The notes: a model not told the origin generated them from the sequence alone. 64,000 nucleotides of DNA from UBA4416 sp964543545 (GCA_964543545.1 CAZIYT010000001.1:248001-312000), one strand, 5' to 3'; shown: positions 32,966-42,347, numbered from the stretch's first letter. A program made the numbers and translations.

Positions 32966-34054
32966 CTAGTTCCCCAGCTTGTATAACATTTTGGTATGCA
33001 TGAAAACCGCTCCCACAAAGGTCTTTTCTTTTTTGTAGGGCACGTGGAATTCGTGGGCGGTAGCCTCTACGATTTTCGAAATCTCAGGATAATGAACGTG
33101 TGAAATAGAAGGAAACAAATGGTGTTCTACCTGGTAATTCAAACCACCTAAAATATAGGAGATGAAACGGTTCCCGGTAGCAAAATTCATGGTTGTGCGC
33201 AACTGATGCTCCATGAAGTTGTTCTCCAGCTGGTTGTTCTCTCCTGCCTTGTGAAACTCGGTTTCGTCGGTAACGTGAGCCGCCTGAAACACCATGGCAA
33301 GAGTAATCCCCGCTACGTAGTGCATGACGAGGTAACCTGTCAGCCAGTTTAAAAAAGTCATATCAGCCACAACAAAAAACGGAATAAGCATGTAGCCATA
33401 GTATAAGATCTTGGATGCCACAATGATCAGGATCTCTCTCGTGAGGGTGGTTTTAGCGGCTTTCAAATGCCCTGCTTTACTATAACGTATGGCCTGCTGG
33501 AAATCTTTGGTGGTGCTCCACATCAGCGTCATCAGGCCGTAAAAGAACCAGGCATATAAAAACTGGAATTTATGGATCCATTTTTTCTCCGCATGCGGGT
33601 CGAAACGTAAAAATCCCAGCGGTGCAATATCCTCATCATGATCGTGCACATTGGTGTAGGTATGATGGATGACGTTATGCTGAATTCTCCAGTTCAGGGA
33701 GCTCCCGGCGAGCATGCCTATGGAAAAGAATCCGAGGACCTTATTGAAGGTTTCGTTCTTACTGTAGCTGCCGTGGTTGGCATCGTGCATTACGCACATC
33801 CCGATCCCTGCCATGCCGAATCCCATAAGCACTGCCAAAAATAACCAGGCTGTTTTGCTGTCGGTAACGTGAAAGGAAATCAGGAGAAAAGGTACGAGGT
33901 AAGCGGCAAACATCACCGCTGTTTTTAAATAAAGGTGGAGGTTCCCGCTTTTGTTGATCTGGCGGTCCTTGAAATAAGAATCTACCCGTTTGCGGAGTTC
34001 TGTTTGAAAATTGCGATTCGAATTATTATTGAATCTTAGTGCGGTTGTGCTCAT
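32966..34054 (-). CDS. Membrane fatty acid desaturase
   Basis: The product is 362 residues. The three histidine boxes that hold the di-iron centre are HDANH (90-94), HNVIHH (126-131) and QVEHH near residue 310, with QxxHH in the third box. This is the acyl-lipid/acyl-CoA desaturase family in which the third box has Gln, as in linoleoyl-type and front-end desaturases. Membrane segments lie at ~45-85, ~105-120 and ~205-255. It introduces a cis double bond into membrane fatty acids using O2 and an electron donor; there is no fused cytochrome b5. Its terminator is at 32911-32936. Confidence 0.9.
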   Translation of the reverse strand: MSTTALRFNNNSNRNFQTELRKRVDSYFKDRQINKSGNLHLYLKTAVMFAAYLVPFLLISFHVTDSKTAWLFLAVLMGFGMAGIGMCVMHDANHGSYSKNETFNKVLGFFSIGMLAGSSLNWRIQHNVIHHTYTNVHDHDEDIAPLGFLRFDPHAEKKWIHKFQFLYAWFFYGLMTLMWSTTKDFQQAIRYSKAGHLKAAKTTLTREILIIVASKILYYGYMLIPFFVVADMTFLNWLTGYLVMHYVAGITLAMVFQAAHVTDETEFHKAGENNQLENNFMEHQLRTTMNFATGNRFISYILGGLNYQVEHHLFPSISHVHYPEISKIVEATAHEFHVPYKKEKTFVGAVFMHTKMLYKLGN

Positions 34055-34157
34055 TGTGTTATAGAATTAATAGCACAAAGATCAGCACAAAACCAGCGGG
34101 AGGGCCTGAAAAAGGGATTAAACGCTTAGGTATTGTATGAACGCCGTTCGTCATAAA

Positions 34158-34188
34158 AAACCCTCTGTATCACAGATACAGAGGGTTT
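34158..34188. terminator. Intrinsic terminator
   Basis: AAACCCTCTGTATC / GATACAGAGGGTTT, a perfect 14-bp stem with an ACA loop. It follows the cupin-like gene on the minus strand. Confidence 0.85.
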
Positions 34189-34217
34189 GTCACGGGTAAC
34201 AGCCAAAATAAAGGTCG

Positions 34218-35141
34218 CTAGGCCGCCAGTGTTGTTTTTTCCTGCGGGATGATGGGTAGCTCGATGCCGGGCGTTTCGGGCTTTAGCTTGGCAATAACCC
34301 TGTCGGCCCTTTTCTGCGCCATCCATTCTTTTTTGAGCACCCATTTTTCTCCCTGCAATTTGTTCATGATCTTATCAAAGGGCATGTATACTGCCAGATT
34401 CATAAGGCCTTCCCATTTAGCTTTGAAGCTATGGGCAATCTTCCGGTAGCTAACCGAGAAGCCGCCATCCACATAGGTGATGAAGTGCCAGTAACCGCTC
34501 GGCATGTAAAGCGAATCGCCATGCTCGAGCACACACTCCTGCACCTCGATGTATTTCAAGCCCGGGTATTTTTCGTAGTCCGGATGATCGAGGTCTACCA
34601 GGGAATAGGTATTATAAGGTAATTTATAGAGAAGCTCCGAATATTTAGGATCGACCAGGACCACTTTTTTGCGGCCATAGAATTGTGTCAATAACACGTT
34701 ACTCATATCAATGTCCTGGTGAATGCGCACTTTGATGTCTTTCGCGCCAAAGAACATATAACCGATCCGGCCCAGGATGCCTTTGAAGATAGCCGGGCAT
34801 GGAAAATCCTTTCTGAGTTCGGGTTTTGATTTAAACATGTTGAAAAGGAACATGCGTAGCGTGGTTGGCTTATTCTCCACGATGGTATTCACATAGTCTC
34901 TGAAGGGCATCTTCAGGTCGGGAATGGTAAAGGCCGAGCCCTTATTGCTGTTGCTGTTGTCAAACACATCCACCATGACGTCGCCGCAAACGTTTTTGAT
35001 ATAATCGATGGTCCACTTGTTCCCTGCCGGGTACTTATCAGCCAGTCCTTTGATGACTACCGGTTTTTGCGGGATCAGATACTTTTTTTTGAATTCTTCA
35101 GGCGAAATATCGCTTATGGTATCAATAGAAGAAGTTTTCAT
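34218..35141 (-). CDS. Cupin/JmjC-like oxygenase family protein
   Basis: The product is 307 residues of the cupin_8 (JmjC-like) family. Motifs: EFKKKYLIPQKPVVIKGLAD at the N-terminus, then HQDIDMSNVLLTQFYGRKKV holding the HxD iron ligands, and LEHGDSLYMPSGYWHFITYV with the distal histidine. Such proteins are Fe(II)/2-oxoglutarate hydroxylases of proteins, tRNA or small molecules; the substrate is unknown. The C-terminal ~60 residues are basic. It lies between a desaturase and a membrane transporter. Confidence 0.88.
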   Translation of the reverse strand: MKTSSIDTISDISPEEFKKKYLIPQKPVVIKGLADKYPAGNKWTIDYIKNVCGDVMVDVFDNSNSNKGSAFTIPDLKMPFRDYVNTIVENKPTTLRMFLFNMFKSKPELRKDFPCPAIFKGILGRIGYMFFGAKDIKVRIHQDIDMSNVLLTQFYGRKKVVLVDPKYSELLYKLPYNTYSLVDLDHPDYEKYPGLKYIEVQECVLEHGDSLYMPSGYWHFITYVDGGFSVSYRKIAHSFKAKWEGLMNLAVYMPFDKIMNKLQGEKWVLKKEWMAQKRADRVIAKLKPETPGIELPIIPQEKTTLAA

Positions 35142-35312
35142 AAAATTGGGTTTGAAAGTGTAAATACAATTCTATACCAGTTGCTTTAAGAAAATATGTT
35201 AGAGCAAAATTATGTTAGATTTCATGAACTAAAACAATCTGATACGTTAAAAGTTGTAAAACAGGGGAAAAATATCTACAGCAAAAGTTAAAGGAATGGT
35301 TAATTTTATCCC

Positions 35313-36653
35313 GTGAATTCAGTGTTGCCCCTTTCCAAACAGATAGCCTATGCGTTTGGCATGATGGGTTACAGCATCCTGATCAACATCATCAGCGTGA
35401 TCCTGGTTTACCTCTATGTGCCACCTGAAACCAGTGGTTTACCACCCCTGATTACACAGATTGTCATTTTCGGCATCTTTAATGTCATGACAATTGTCAC
35501 CACCAGCAGCCGCTTTATCGATGCCGTGTACGATCCTTTTATTGCCCAGCTGAGCGACCGCAGCACACATCCCCATGGCCGGCGCATCCCGCTGATGAAA
35601 AAAGCGATTTTGCCTTCCGTACTGTTCTGCTGCCTCATTTTTTTTCCCTTGAATCATTATGAGTCGGGAGTTAACATTGCCTGGCTGACGGTGATGCTCG
35701 TTTTGTTTTATATCTCCACCACTTCTTATGTGATTCCTTACTACGCCCTGCTGCCTGAAGTGGCGCCTGATTCGGCAGAAAAGGTGAAGCTCTCCACCTG
35801 GCAATCGGTAGGCTTTGTGGTGGGGATCGGCATTGGCTCCAACGTGTTCAATGTCACCGACCTGGTGCAACGCCATTTCGGCGTGGAAACGCGCCTGGCA
35901 GCTTTACAGATCTCTGTGGTGTGTTTCGCTGCTTTAGCCGGTATTGCCTTACTGATCCCGGTGCTCGCCATCAACGAAAGACAGTATTCGACGGCGGTGC
36001 CGCACTCGGTGCCGCTCAGGCAGGCTTTGAGGCAAGCGCTTAGGAACCGCAATTTTTTGCTCTTCATCGTGGCCGACTTTTCCTATTTCATTGCCGTAAC
36101 GCTTATTACCTCGGGCCTCCTCTATTTTCTCAAGGTGCTGCTGCAGCTCCCGGAAGCGCTTGGGAATAAGCTGATGATGACGATGGTGCTGGTATCCTTC
36201 ATCTTTTATCCGATCATTAACCTGCTTGTAAAAAAAACGGGGAAGAAACAGATCGTATTTGTTTCCCTCGTCCTCCTTTCTTTCATCTTTCTCGGCATCT
36301 ATTACCTCGGGAAGTTTCCTTTGGGACCGGAGAAACAGATCTTCTTCCTGATAGGCCTGGCGGCCATTCCACTGGCCTCGCTCAATATCCTGCCCAATGC
36401 CATTCTTTCCGAGATCATTCAGAAAGACAGCAATGATACCGGCGAAAACAAAGGGGCGCTCTATTTCGCGGTCAGGTATTTTTTTGTGAAGATCGCCCAG
36501 ACGATGGGCACAGCCCTTTTTGTGATGTCTCTCAACTATGGGAAAGACGTTGGCCATGATTTCGGGATCCGCCTCAACGGTTTGTTAGGCTTCGGGCTCT
36601 GCTTCCTGGCAGCGCTGATCTTTCTGAGATTTAAGGAAGAAAGAAGGGACTAA
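35313..36653 (+). CDS. GPH-type MFS transporter
   Basis: The product is 446 residues, starting at GTG 35313. Twelve membrane helices are visible. SSRFIDAVYDPFIAQLSDRS and HPHGRRIPLMK match the loop 2-3 motif of the glycoside-pentoside-hexuronide:cation symporter (MelB) group. The C-terminal half contains LNILPNAILSEIIQKDSNDT and GENKGALYFAVRYFFVK. In other bacteria COG2211 transporters of this sort lie beside COG2907/DUF1365/Cfa genes, as here (the cluster on the opposite strand at 36722-42149), so a lipid-related substrate is possible. Confidence 0.85.
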   Translation: MNSVLPLSKQIAYAFGMMGYSILINIISVILVYLYVPPETSGLPPLITQIVIFGIFNVMTIVTTSSRFIDAVYDPFIAQLSDRSTHPHGRRIPLMKKAILPSVLFCCLIFFPLNHYESGVNIAWLTVMLVLFYISTTSYVIPYYALLPEVAPDSAEKVKLSTWQSVGFVVGIGIGSNVFNVTDLVQRHFGVETRLAALQISVVCFAALAGIALLIPVLAINERQYSTAVPHSVPLRQALRQALRNRNFLLFIVADFSYFIAVTLITSGLLYFLKVLLQLPEALGNKLMMTMVLVSFIFYPIINLLVKKTGKKQIVFVSLVLLSFIFLGIYYLGKFPLGPEKQIFFLIGLAAIPLASLNILPNAILSEIIQKDSNDTGENKGALYFAVRYFFVKIAQTMGTALFVMSLNYGKDVGHDFGIRLNGLLGFGLCFLAALIFLRFKEERRD

Positions 36654-36679
36654 AGGGACAGAAGAGATGAAAGATTAAA

Positions 36680-36711
36680 CCCGGCGGCTGAGCGCAGTCG
36701 AAGTCTCCGGG
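36680..36711. repeat. CCCGG hairpin with TTCGACTGCGCTCAG loop (minus strand)
   Basis: CCCGG (36680-36684) and CCGGG (36707-36711) flank, on the minus strand, TTCGACTGCGCTCAG. It is a member of the conserved-loop hairpin family. It lies between convergent genes. Confidence 0.55.
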
Positions 36712-36721
36712 ATTGAGAAAC

Positions 36722-37960
36722 TTAGCGCCCTACATTATTCGGCCTGGTATATACCAATTGCATCACATTGATGTTGCGCATGGCGAAAGCCGCTTCGCAG
36801 TAGCAGAGGTAATAGTTCCATTTACGGATAAAATAATCGTCGAAGCCCAGTTGTTTGACCTCCTCCAGCTTTTCGTTGAAGGTTTTATACCACACCTGGA
36901 GGGTGTGTGCATAATGCAGGCCGATGTCCTTGAGATCGACCAGCGTAAGATTGCTGGTGCTGTTCACTGCCTGGTTGATGGCACCAACCGAAGGCAACAA
37001 CGAGCCAGGAAAAATATGTTTCTGAATCCAGTCCACACCGTTCTTCAGGCTGTCGAAGCGTGAATCGGGGCAGGTAATCACCTGCAGGGCAAAGATGCCG
37101 TCCTTCCCGAGCAGGTCGCTGCATTTTTTAAAATATTCGGTGTAATATTCCTCACCCACAGCTTCCAGCATTTCAATAGAAACGATTTTGTCGAAACTTC
37201 CCTCCATGAGGCGGTAATCTTTTATCAGGATGGTAATTTTATCTTCCAGCTGCTCTTTGGCAATACGCTCCTTGGCAAGTTTGTACTGTTCTTCCGAAAT
37301 GGTGAGGGTCGTTACCTTGCAGCCATAGGTCTTGGCCATGTAAATGGCATTGCCGCCCCAGCCGCTGCCGATTTCCAGCACATGGTCGCTCGGCTTCAGG
37401 TGCAGCTGCCGGCAGAGCCTGTCGTACTTTTCGAGCTGCGCCTCTTCCAGCGTCATATCCTCTCTTGTGTAATAGGCCGATGAGTAGGTCATCGTCGGGT
37501 CGAGGAAAAGGGCAAAGAACTCATTGTTGAGATCGTAATGCTCGGAAATATTCTTACGCGAGCCGCTGATGCTGTTGCCCCGCTTTAAATGGTATAATTT
37601 ATTGACTGCCTTTAAAAGATTCAGCAGCACCGATTTTGCGCTGCTTCCGGAAACCGTCGGCGCATGATCCACATTGAGCAGGAACCATTTGATGACGTTG
37701 GTGATATTGTCCGTATCCCAATCGCCATCTACATAAGCTTCGCCAAAACCGATGTCGCCATATAAGACACAGCGCTTAAAAAAAAGCGGGTTCTGAATGC
37801 GGATGTTACAACTTGTTCCCTCACCGTTGCCGATGGCCATGTCCGATCCGTCAGGCAGGGTAATCACAGCTTTTCCAAGGGGCATCTTAGAGAGCAATCC
37901 TAAAATCACTTTCTGGTAAAAACCTTCTTTTGGCCTGGTTATGCTAAGCGATGTTGACAT
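36722..37960 (-). CDS. Cyclopropane-fatty-acid-synthase-like methyltransferase
   Basis: The product is 412 residues. The N-terminal ~120 residues are the Cfa lipid-binding domain (LFFKRCVLYGDIGFGEAYVD). Catalytic domain: SRKNISEHYDLNNEFFALFL, PTMTYSSAYYTRED, HVLEIGSGWGGNAIYMAK (SAM motif I), IEMLEAVGEEYY and ALQVITCPD. Cfa enzymes methylate the double bond of a membrane fatty acyl chain using SAM. It is the last gene of a cluster with COG2907, DUF1365, a second Cfa-type methyltransferase and DUF1295. In known clusters such sets are involved in unusual fatty acids such as furan or cyclopropane types. Confidence 0.9.
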   Translation of the reverse strand: MSTSLSITRPKEGFYQKVILGLLSKMPLGKAVITLPDGSDMAIGNGEGTSCNIRIQNPLFFKRCVLYGDIGFGEAYVDGDWDTDNITNVIKWFLLNVDHAPTVSGSSAKSVLLNLLKAVNKLYHLKRGNSISGSRKNISEHYDLNNEFFALFLDPTMTYSSAYYTREDMTLEEAQLEKYDRLCRQLHLKPSDHVLEIGSGWGGNAIYMAKTYGCKVTTLTISEEQYKLAKERIAKEQLEDKITILIKDYRLMEGSFDKIVSIEMLEAVGEEYYTEYFKKCSDLLGKDGIFALQVITCPDSRFDSLKNGVDWIQKHIFPGSLLPSVGAINQAVNSTSNLTLVDLKDIGLHYAHTLQVWYKTFNEKLEEVKQLGFDDYFIRKWNYYLCYCEAAFAMRNINVMQLVYTRPNNVGR

Positions 37961-37981
37961 ATACGAATATAATCTATTTTT

Positions 37982-38779
37982 TTATTTTCTGTTGTATTTA
38001 CGATGCACGTCCCTTTGCAGATTTAACAAATCGTTTTTTTTATGATAGGGAATTTTCCTGAGCCACAGAAGCAAGGCATTCCAGTGGATGAGGGTCATGA
38101 TCCTCAGCGTAAGAAAAGGAAAGCGGATGCTATACCACAACAGGTTTCCATTGCTCAGATTTTTTTTGACTCCCGTGAGCGTGCTGATGAAGACGCGTTC
38201 CTCTTGGTTGAAGGTATCGATACGGACATGGAGCTTTTCAGCCGGAACATGAAGGTTAAAATCAAAATTGGCATCATGATCGAAAAAAGGAGATACGTAG
38301 AAATACTTAGTGGTATTCAGATGAAATTTTTCTCCATAAAGGTTTTGGGTTCCGAGAAAATAGGGTTTCATTTCACGGAAGGTATTACTCACCTCAGCCA
38401 CGCTGCACAGGGGCTGATGATCTGTACCGAACACAAAATAAAAAGACACCGGGTTGAAGTTATAGCCCAGGATATTGAGGTTCGTCAGGCACATGATCTT
38501 CCCAACCGGGTGATGCATTCCATTCTGTTTTAAGTAATCCAGCAGATGCGCTTTGGTGCTTTTGCCTGCATCCGGCCCATCGATGGGCAATTGCAAATGT
38601 TCCTTATCACGGAAGCTGAACACATTAAAGCGGTTGTGGCTGAACAGGAATAATTTTTTCTCCAGGAGCTCCAGCTCATCGAGGTCAATATAAAACATAA
38701 ACACGTTATAGTGAAAGCGATGCTTTTTGGGAGCAAGCCTGTGGTGCATAACAGTAGCTTTATAGAGACAAGAGTTCAT
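37982..38779 (-). CDS. DUF1365 domain-containing protein
   Basis: The product is 265 residues. Typical DUF1365 (COG3496) sequence: SCLYKATVMHHRLAPKKHRF, FMFYIDLDELELL, LTNLNILGYNFNPVSFYFVF and HVSPFFDHDANFDF-like YVSPFFDHDANFDFNLHV. The family has no biochemically proven activity but is nearly always beside COG2907 and Cfa genes, including in the ChrR/LitR light and singlet-oxygen response regulons of proteobacteria. It lies 21 bp upstream of the Cfa-type gene, on the same strand. Confidence 0.9.
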   Translation of the reverse strand: MNSCLYKATVMHHRLAPKKHRFHYNVFMFYIDLDELELLEKKLFLFSHNRFNVFSFRDKEHLQLPIDGPDAGKSTKAHLLDYLKQNGMHHPVGKIMCLTNLNILGYNFNPVSFYFVFGTDHQPLCSVAEVSNTFREMKPYFLGTQNLYGEKFHLNTTKYFYVSPFFDHDANFDFNLHVPAEKLHVRIDTFNQEERVFISTLTGVKKNLSNGNLLWYSIRFPFLTLRIMTLIHWNALLLWLRKIPYHKKNDLLNLQRDVHRKYNRK

Positions 38780-38793
38780 TTTATTTATTTTTT

Positions 38794-38989
38794 AACCACA
38801 TAGGCACATAGAATCATAGAGATCAAGAAGAAAAGACCTTGTGATTCAACTATGCTAAACCGTCGAACACTCTTTTGTTCTGAATCATTTTTTATCATAA
38901 AGATCTGCGTCATCAGCGTTCCATCTTTTAAATCATTGTACATATAGAAGCAAATTTGTTCTCTATATGGCCTCTGTGTCTATGTGGTT
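38794..38989. repeat. CACATAG long inverted repeat with large loop
   Basis: AACCACATAGGCACATAGAA (38794-38813) pairs with CTCTGTGTCTATGTGGTT (38972-38989). The 3' arm overlaps the stop codon of the COG2907 gene (38988-38990). The loop contains ATCATAGAGATCAAGAAG and GATCTGCGTCATCAGCGT, similar to the spacer text at 27.3-27.6 kb. It interrupts the operon between the COG2907 and DUF1365 genes. Confidence 0.7.
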
Positions 38990-40238
38990 ATTTAATCGTC
39001 CCACATAAATCCACCGCGCTCTTATACGCATCTTCATGAAAGCCGTATTTAAAATAGCTTCCACAAAAATACAAAGGCCCGCTTGCATTGAGCTGGTGTA
39101 ATTCGTCCTGCGCCCTGATAGCCGCCACATCAAATAAAGGATGCTCGTAGTCAATTTCCCGGATCAGCTTCTCAGGTGCTACACTGCCCGGAATAGCATT
39201 GATCGATACAAAATAATTTTTCCGGTCCGATACGCCCTGTAAGCGGTTCATCCAGTAGATGGTGGTCGGCACCTGTTTTCCGTTACGCTCTTCGATGCGG
39301 TAATTCCAGCTGCTCCAGGTACGCCTGTTCTTCGGCATCACGGATTCATCCGTATGCACCGTGGCTTTATTTTTTTCGTAGTGAAATACCGATAGTAAGC
39401 GTTGCTCATCTGCCGTAGGTTCCGATAACATGCTCAGCGTCTCGTTGGCATGAGCCGCAAAGATCACTTTATCAAATTCCTGTTGCATGCCATTGGCCGT
39501 AGTCACAAGGGCCTTTCCACCGGGCAGGCGCTTCACACTCAGCGCAGCGTTGTTCACCTGTATCTTGTCTTTAAACGGTTTGATAAGGATCTCGCGGTAA
39601 GCCTGGCTGCCATTCTGCAGCGTGTACCACTGGTGCTGGGTGTTCAATCCCAGGAAGCCGTGGTTTTTAAAAAAGCGGATCAGCGTCACCGCCGGAAAGT
39701 CCAGCATCTTATCCATCGGCGTGCTCCATACCGCGGAGCTCATCGGTACCAGGTATTTCAGCAGCATCTCTTCGCTGAACTTAAATTCTTTGATGTAATC
39801 GGCCAGCGAATGGTTGGCATATTCCGGCTTATCCAGGATCTCCACGCTGATCTTATTAAAGCGTGTGATCTCCATCAGCATCCTGATATAGCCGGGACTA
39901 AAAATATTCTTGCGCTGGGCAAATAAGCCGTTCAGCCCGGAGCCGCAGTACTCAAGGCCTGTAGGCACATACTGCACACTAAAGGACATGTCTGTTTTTT
40001 TGATCGGTGCCTTGATCTCTTCAAAGAGCTGGCAAAGGTTCGGGTAGGTTTCGAAGTTGAAAACCATAAAACCCGTATCCATGTACACCGGCTTCCCATC
40101 CTCCTCCACGGAAACGGTATTGGTATGCCCACCGATGTAATTGTTCTTTTCAAAGATGGTGAGCGCATAGCGGTGCTGCAGTAAATGCGCGCATCCCATC
40201 CCGGCTATTCCTGTTCCTATGATCGCTACTGTTTGCAT
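38988..40238 (-). CDS. COG2907-type NAD/FAD-dependent oxidoreductase
   Basis: The product is 416 residues. The Rossmann FAD-binding motif is VAIIGTGIAGMGCAHLL with FEKNNYIGGHTNTVSVEEDG. Further signatures: YMDTGFMVFNFETYPNL, PMSSAVWSTPMDKMLDFPA, WYTLQNGSQAYREILIKP, IFAAHANETLSML and GPLYFCGSYFKYGFHEDAYK. This is the amine-oxidase-like flavoprotein family linked to DUF1365 and Cfa; homologues in furan-fatty-acid clusters act as lipid desaturases. It is likely to oxidise a methylated fatty acyl chain. It lies 12 bp after the upstream methyltransferase gene. Confidence 0.9.
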   Translation of the reverse strand: MQTVAIIGTGIAGMGCAHLLQHRYALTIFEKNNYIGGHTNTVSVEEDGKPVYMDTGFMVFNFETYPNLCQLFEEIKAPIKKTDMSFSVQYVPTGLEYCGSGLNGLFAQRKNIFSPGYIRMLMEITRFNKISVEILDKPEYANHSLADYIKEFKFSEEMLLKYLVPMSSAVWSTPMDKMLDFPAVTLIRFFKNHGFLGLNTQHQWYTLQNGSQAYREILIKPFKDKIQVNNAALSVKRLPGGKALVTTANGMQQEFDKVIFAAHANETLSMLSEPTADEQRLLSVFHYEKNKATVHTDESVMPKNRRTWSSWNYRIEERNGKQVPTTIYWMNRLQGVSDRKNYFVSINAIPGSVAPEKLIREIDYEHPLFDVAAIRAQDELHQLNASGPLYFCGSYFKYGFHEDAYKSAVDLCGTIK

Positions 40239-40250
40239 TCAGGCTTGCTT

Positions 40251-41297
40251 TTACGGTTTAATCAGTTCCTTCTTTTGAAATAAGTAATGGCTTACAATCC
40301 ATTCCTCGCCGCCCTTATACGCCCAGAGCTCGGCACAGGCCATATAGAAAATGCGCCAGTAGACCCACCATTTCAGGGCCTGGTCTTTGCCATAGGTGGT
40401 TTCAAACAAAGGCATGATCTGCGCTTTGTGTTTGTCCATGTTCTGCAGCCAGGCTTCCGAGGTTTTACTGTAATGCATCCCGCTTACGTGCCAGTGTTTC
40501 TCAATCGACAGGTGCTCATTGAAATACAGGAGCAGGTCGTCGCTCGGCATGATACCCCCGGTAAAAAAATACTTGCTCATCCAATCGCTCTCATCCATCA
40601 CTTCAAACTTGTACGCGTATTCCTTATGCGTGAAAATATGCACGAATAATTTTCCATCGGGCTTCAGGAGATCCGCCACAAGCTTCATCAGCTTTTGGTA
40701 GTTGCGCATGTGCTCAAACATTTCCACCGACACAATGCGGTCGAAGGTCTGGTCAAGCTTGAATTCGTTGATGTTGGTCGTGATCACCGTCAGGTTCGTA
40801 ATCCCGCGCTGTTTGGCCTGTTCGTCGATGTGCTGCTTTTGCGTCCGCGAATTGGAGACAACGGTAAAGGTGCTTCCCGGAAATTTAGTGGCCATAAATA
40901 AGGACAGCGAGCCCCAGCCGCATCCCAGCTCCAGCACCTGCTGTCCCTCTTTCAATTCCGCCCGTTCGCAGGTAAGCTCCAGCATGTCTTTTTCCGAGGT
41001 ATCGATATCGGTTACGCCCGGTTTCCAATAGCCGCTGCTGTATTTCAAATGCTTCCCGAGGCAATACGTGTAAAAGGCTGTAGGCACTTCGTAGTGCTGC
41101 TCGTTGGCCTCCTGCGTATTGATGGCAATAGTCGGCGTCGCTTTCAATTCGGCAATCAGGGCCATGAGGTGCGCCTGCTGCGCTTCCACATTCCCTTTAT
41201 GCTCGTCTTTCAAACGCTGCTTTAATAAGTTACGGATACCCATCCGGATGAGGAAATCCGGAACTTTGTTTTTCTCTAGTAAGGAATTATACCACAT
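40251..41297 (-). CDS. Second Cfa-type SAM-dependent methyltransferase
   Basis: The product is 348 residues. It lacks the N-terminal lipid-binding domain of the other Cfa-like protein at 36722-37960. Core: EANEQHYEVPTAFYTYCLGK, LKYSSGYWKPGVTDI, VLELGCGWGSLSLFMATKFP (motif I), VSVEMFEHMRNYQ and YFFTGGIMPSDDLLLYF. The pattern resembles the coclaurine-N-methyltransferase/UfaM-like branch of the Cfa superfamily. Two different Cfa-type enzymes in one cluster suggest two methylations or two substrates. Confidence 0.88.
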   Translation of the reverse strand: MWYNSLLEKNKVPDFLIRMGIRNLLKQRLKDEHKGNVEAQQAHLMALIAELKATPTIAINTQEANEQHYEVPTAFYTYCLGKHLKYSSGYWKPGVTDIDTSEKDMLELTCERAELKEGQQVLELGCGWGSLSLFMATKFPGSTFTVVSNSRTQKQHIDEQAKQRGITNLTVITTNINEFKLDQTFDRIVSVEMFEHMRNYQKLMKLVADLLKPDGKLFVHIFTHKEYAYKFEVMDESDWMSKYFFTGGIMPSDDLLLYFNEHLSIEKHWHVSGMHYSKTSEAWLQNMDKHKAQIMPLFETTYGKDQALKWWVYWRIFYMACAELWAYKGGEEWIVSHYLFQKKELIKP

Positions 41298-41369
41298 AGT
41301 TTTTGAATATGGAAAATGGAAGCATCGAAAATGGAAAACCCCTTTTCCATCTTCCTTTTTCCCTTTATA

Positions 41370-42149
41370 TTATTTTTTCTTCGGCAGGGGAACAAAAGCG
41401 CTGGTTGTGCGCTGGTATTCCTTATAGGCTTCGCCTTTGCTTCTCAGGGATTGTTCTTCCGTCATAGGAATGCCGGTTACCTTAAAGATCAGGAAGCCGA
41501 TCGACAGCGGGCATACCAGCGCCAGCCAGCCGTAAGGGCTTGGCAGGGCAAAGATGAGCACGGAGATCCAGATGGAGAGCTGGAAAAAATAATTGGGATG
41601 CCTGGAATAGTTCCACAAACCCGCCTGGCACACTTTGCCTTTGTTGGCCGGATTTTTTTTGAATTGCTGCAACTGCCAGTCGGCCAGGCCCTCCCCGCAA
41701 ATGCAGATGAGCCAGAGCGCAGCGCCGATGTATTCGACGATCGAGATCTCTTCGGCTTTATTGAGGGCGATGATAAAAAACGGAATGCTTAGAAAGACAT
41801 TGGAGAAAGCCTGCATCTGGAAGAAAACAAAAAACTTGGCGGTGCCCCACTCCGTGCGTAATTGCTTGTAGCGGCCTTCTTCCTCATCCAAATGCCCCAA
41901 CACCCTTTTTGAGAGGTATAAGCCAAGCCGCAGGCTCCATAAAGCCGCCAGGCCACACACGATATGTTTGCGAAGGGCGAAACCGTCGGCCAGCAACCAG
42001 ATAACAGCTGCAATGACCAGGAAATCAAAGGCCCAGAAAACATCCACAACACCGTAATTTTTAATGCGCAGGGCCCACAGAAATACCAGCGTCATGATAA
42101 ACGCCACTGCCGCCCAGGAGACTAAAGGAAGAGAGAGGTAAGGACTCAT
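41370..42149 (-). CDS. DUF1295 (steroid 5-alpha-reductase-like) membrane protein
   Basis: The product is 259 residues with ~7 membrane helices. Motif CQAGLWNYSRHPNYFFQLSI is the DUF1295/COG3752 signature, related to the NADPH-binding C-terminal part of steroid 5-alpha reductases and isoprenylcysteine methyltransferases. It is first gene of the lipid cluster, 72 bp upstream of the second Cfa-type gene. It may reduce or methylate a membrane lipid. Confidence 0.88.
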   Translation of the reverse strand: MSPYLSLPLVSWAAVAFIMTLVFLWALRIKNYGVVDVFWAFDFLVIAAVIWLLADGFALRKHIVCGLAALWSLRLGLYLSKRVLGHLDEEEGRYKQLRTEWGTAKFFVFFQMQAFSNVFLSIPFFIIALNKAEEISIVEYIGAALWLICICGEGLADWQLQQFKKNPANKGKVCQAGLWNYSRHPNYFFQLSIWISVLIFALPSPYGWLALVCPLSIGFLIFKVTGIPMTEEQSLRSKGEAYKEYQRTTSAFVPLPKKK

Positions 42150-42347
42150 AAATAGCTTGACATGTATAATTAATTGTAATATACGGATAATACAGATGTC
42201 CGGATTTTCCGGAAGATAATTCTATCTCCTTTATATTCAGGGTAAATAGTTGGTTTTTACTACTAATCCGGTTTTTTTGCTGCTTTTTCTAAAGAAACAT
42301 TTTAGGCTTTAGACGAACAAAAAGCCACATACAACGATTTTTTTGCT

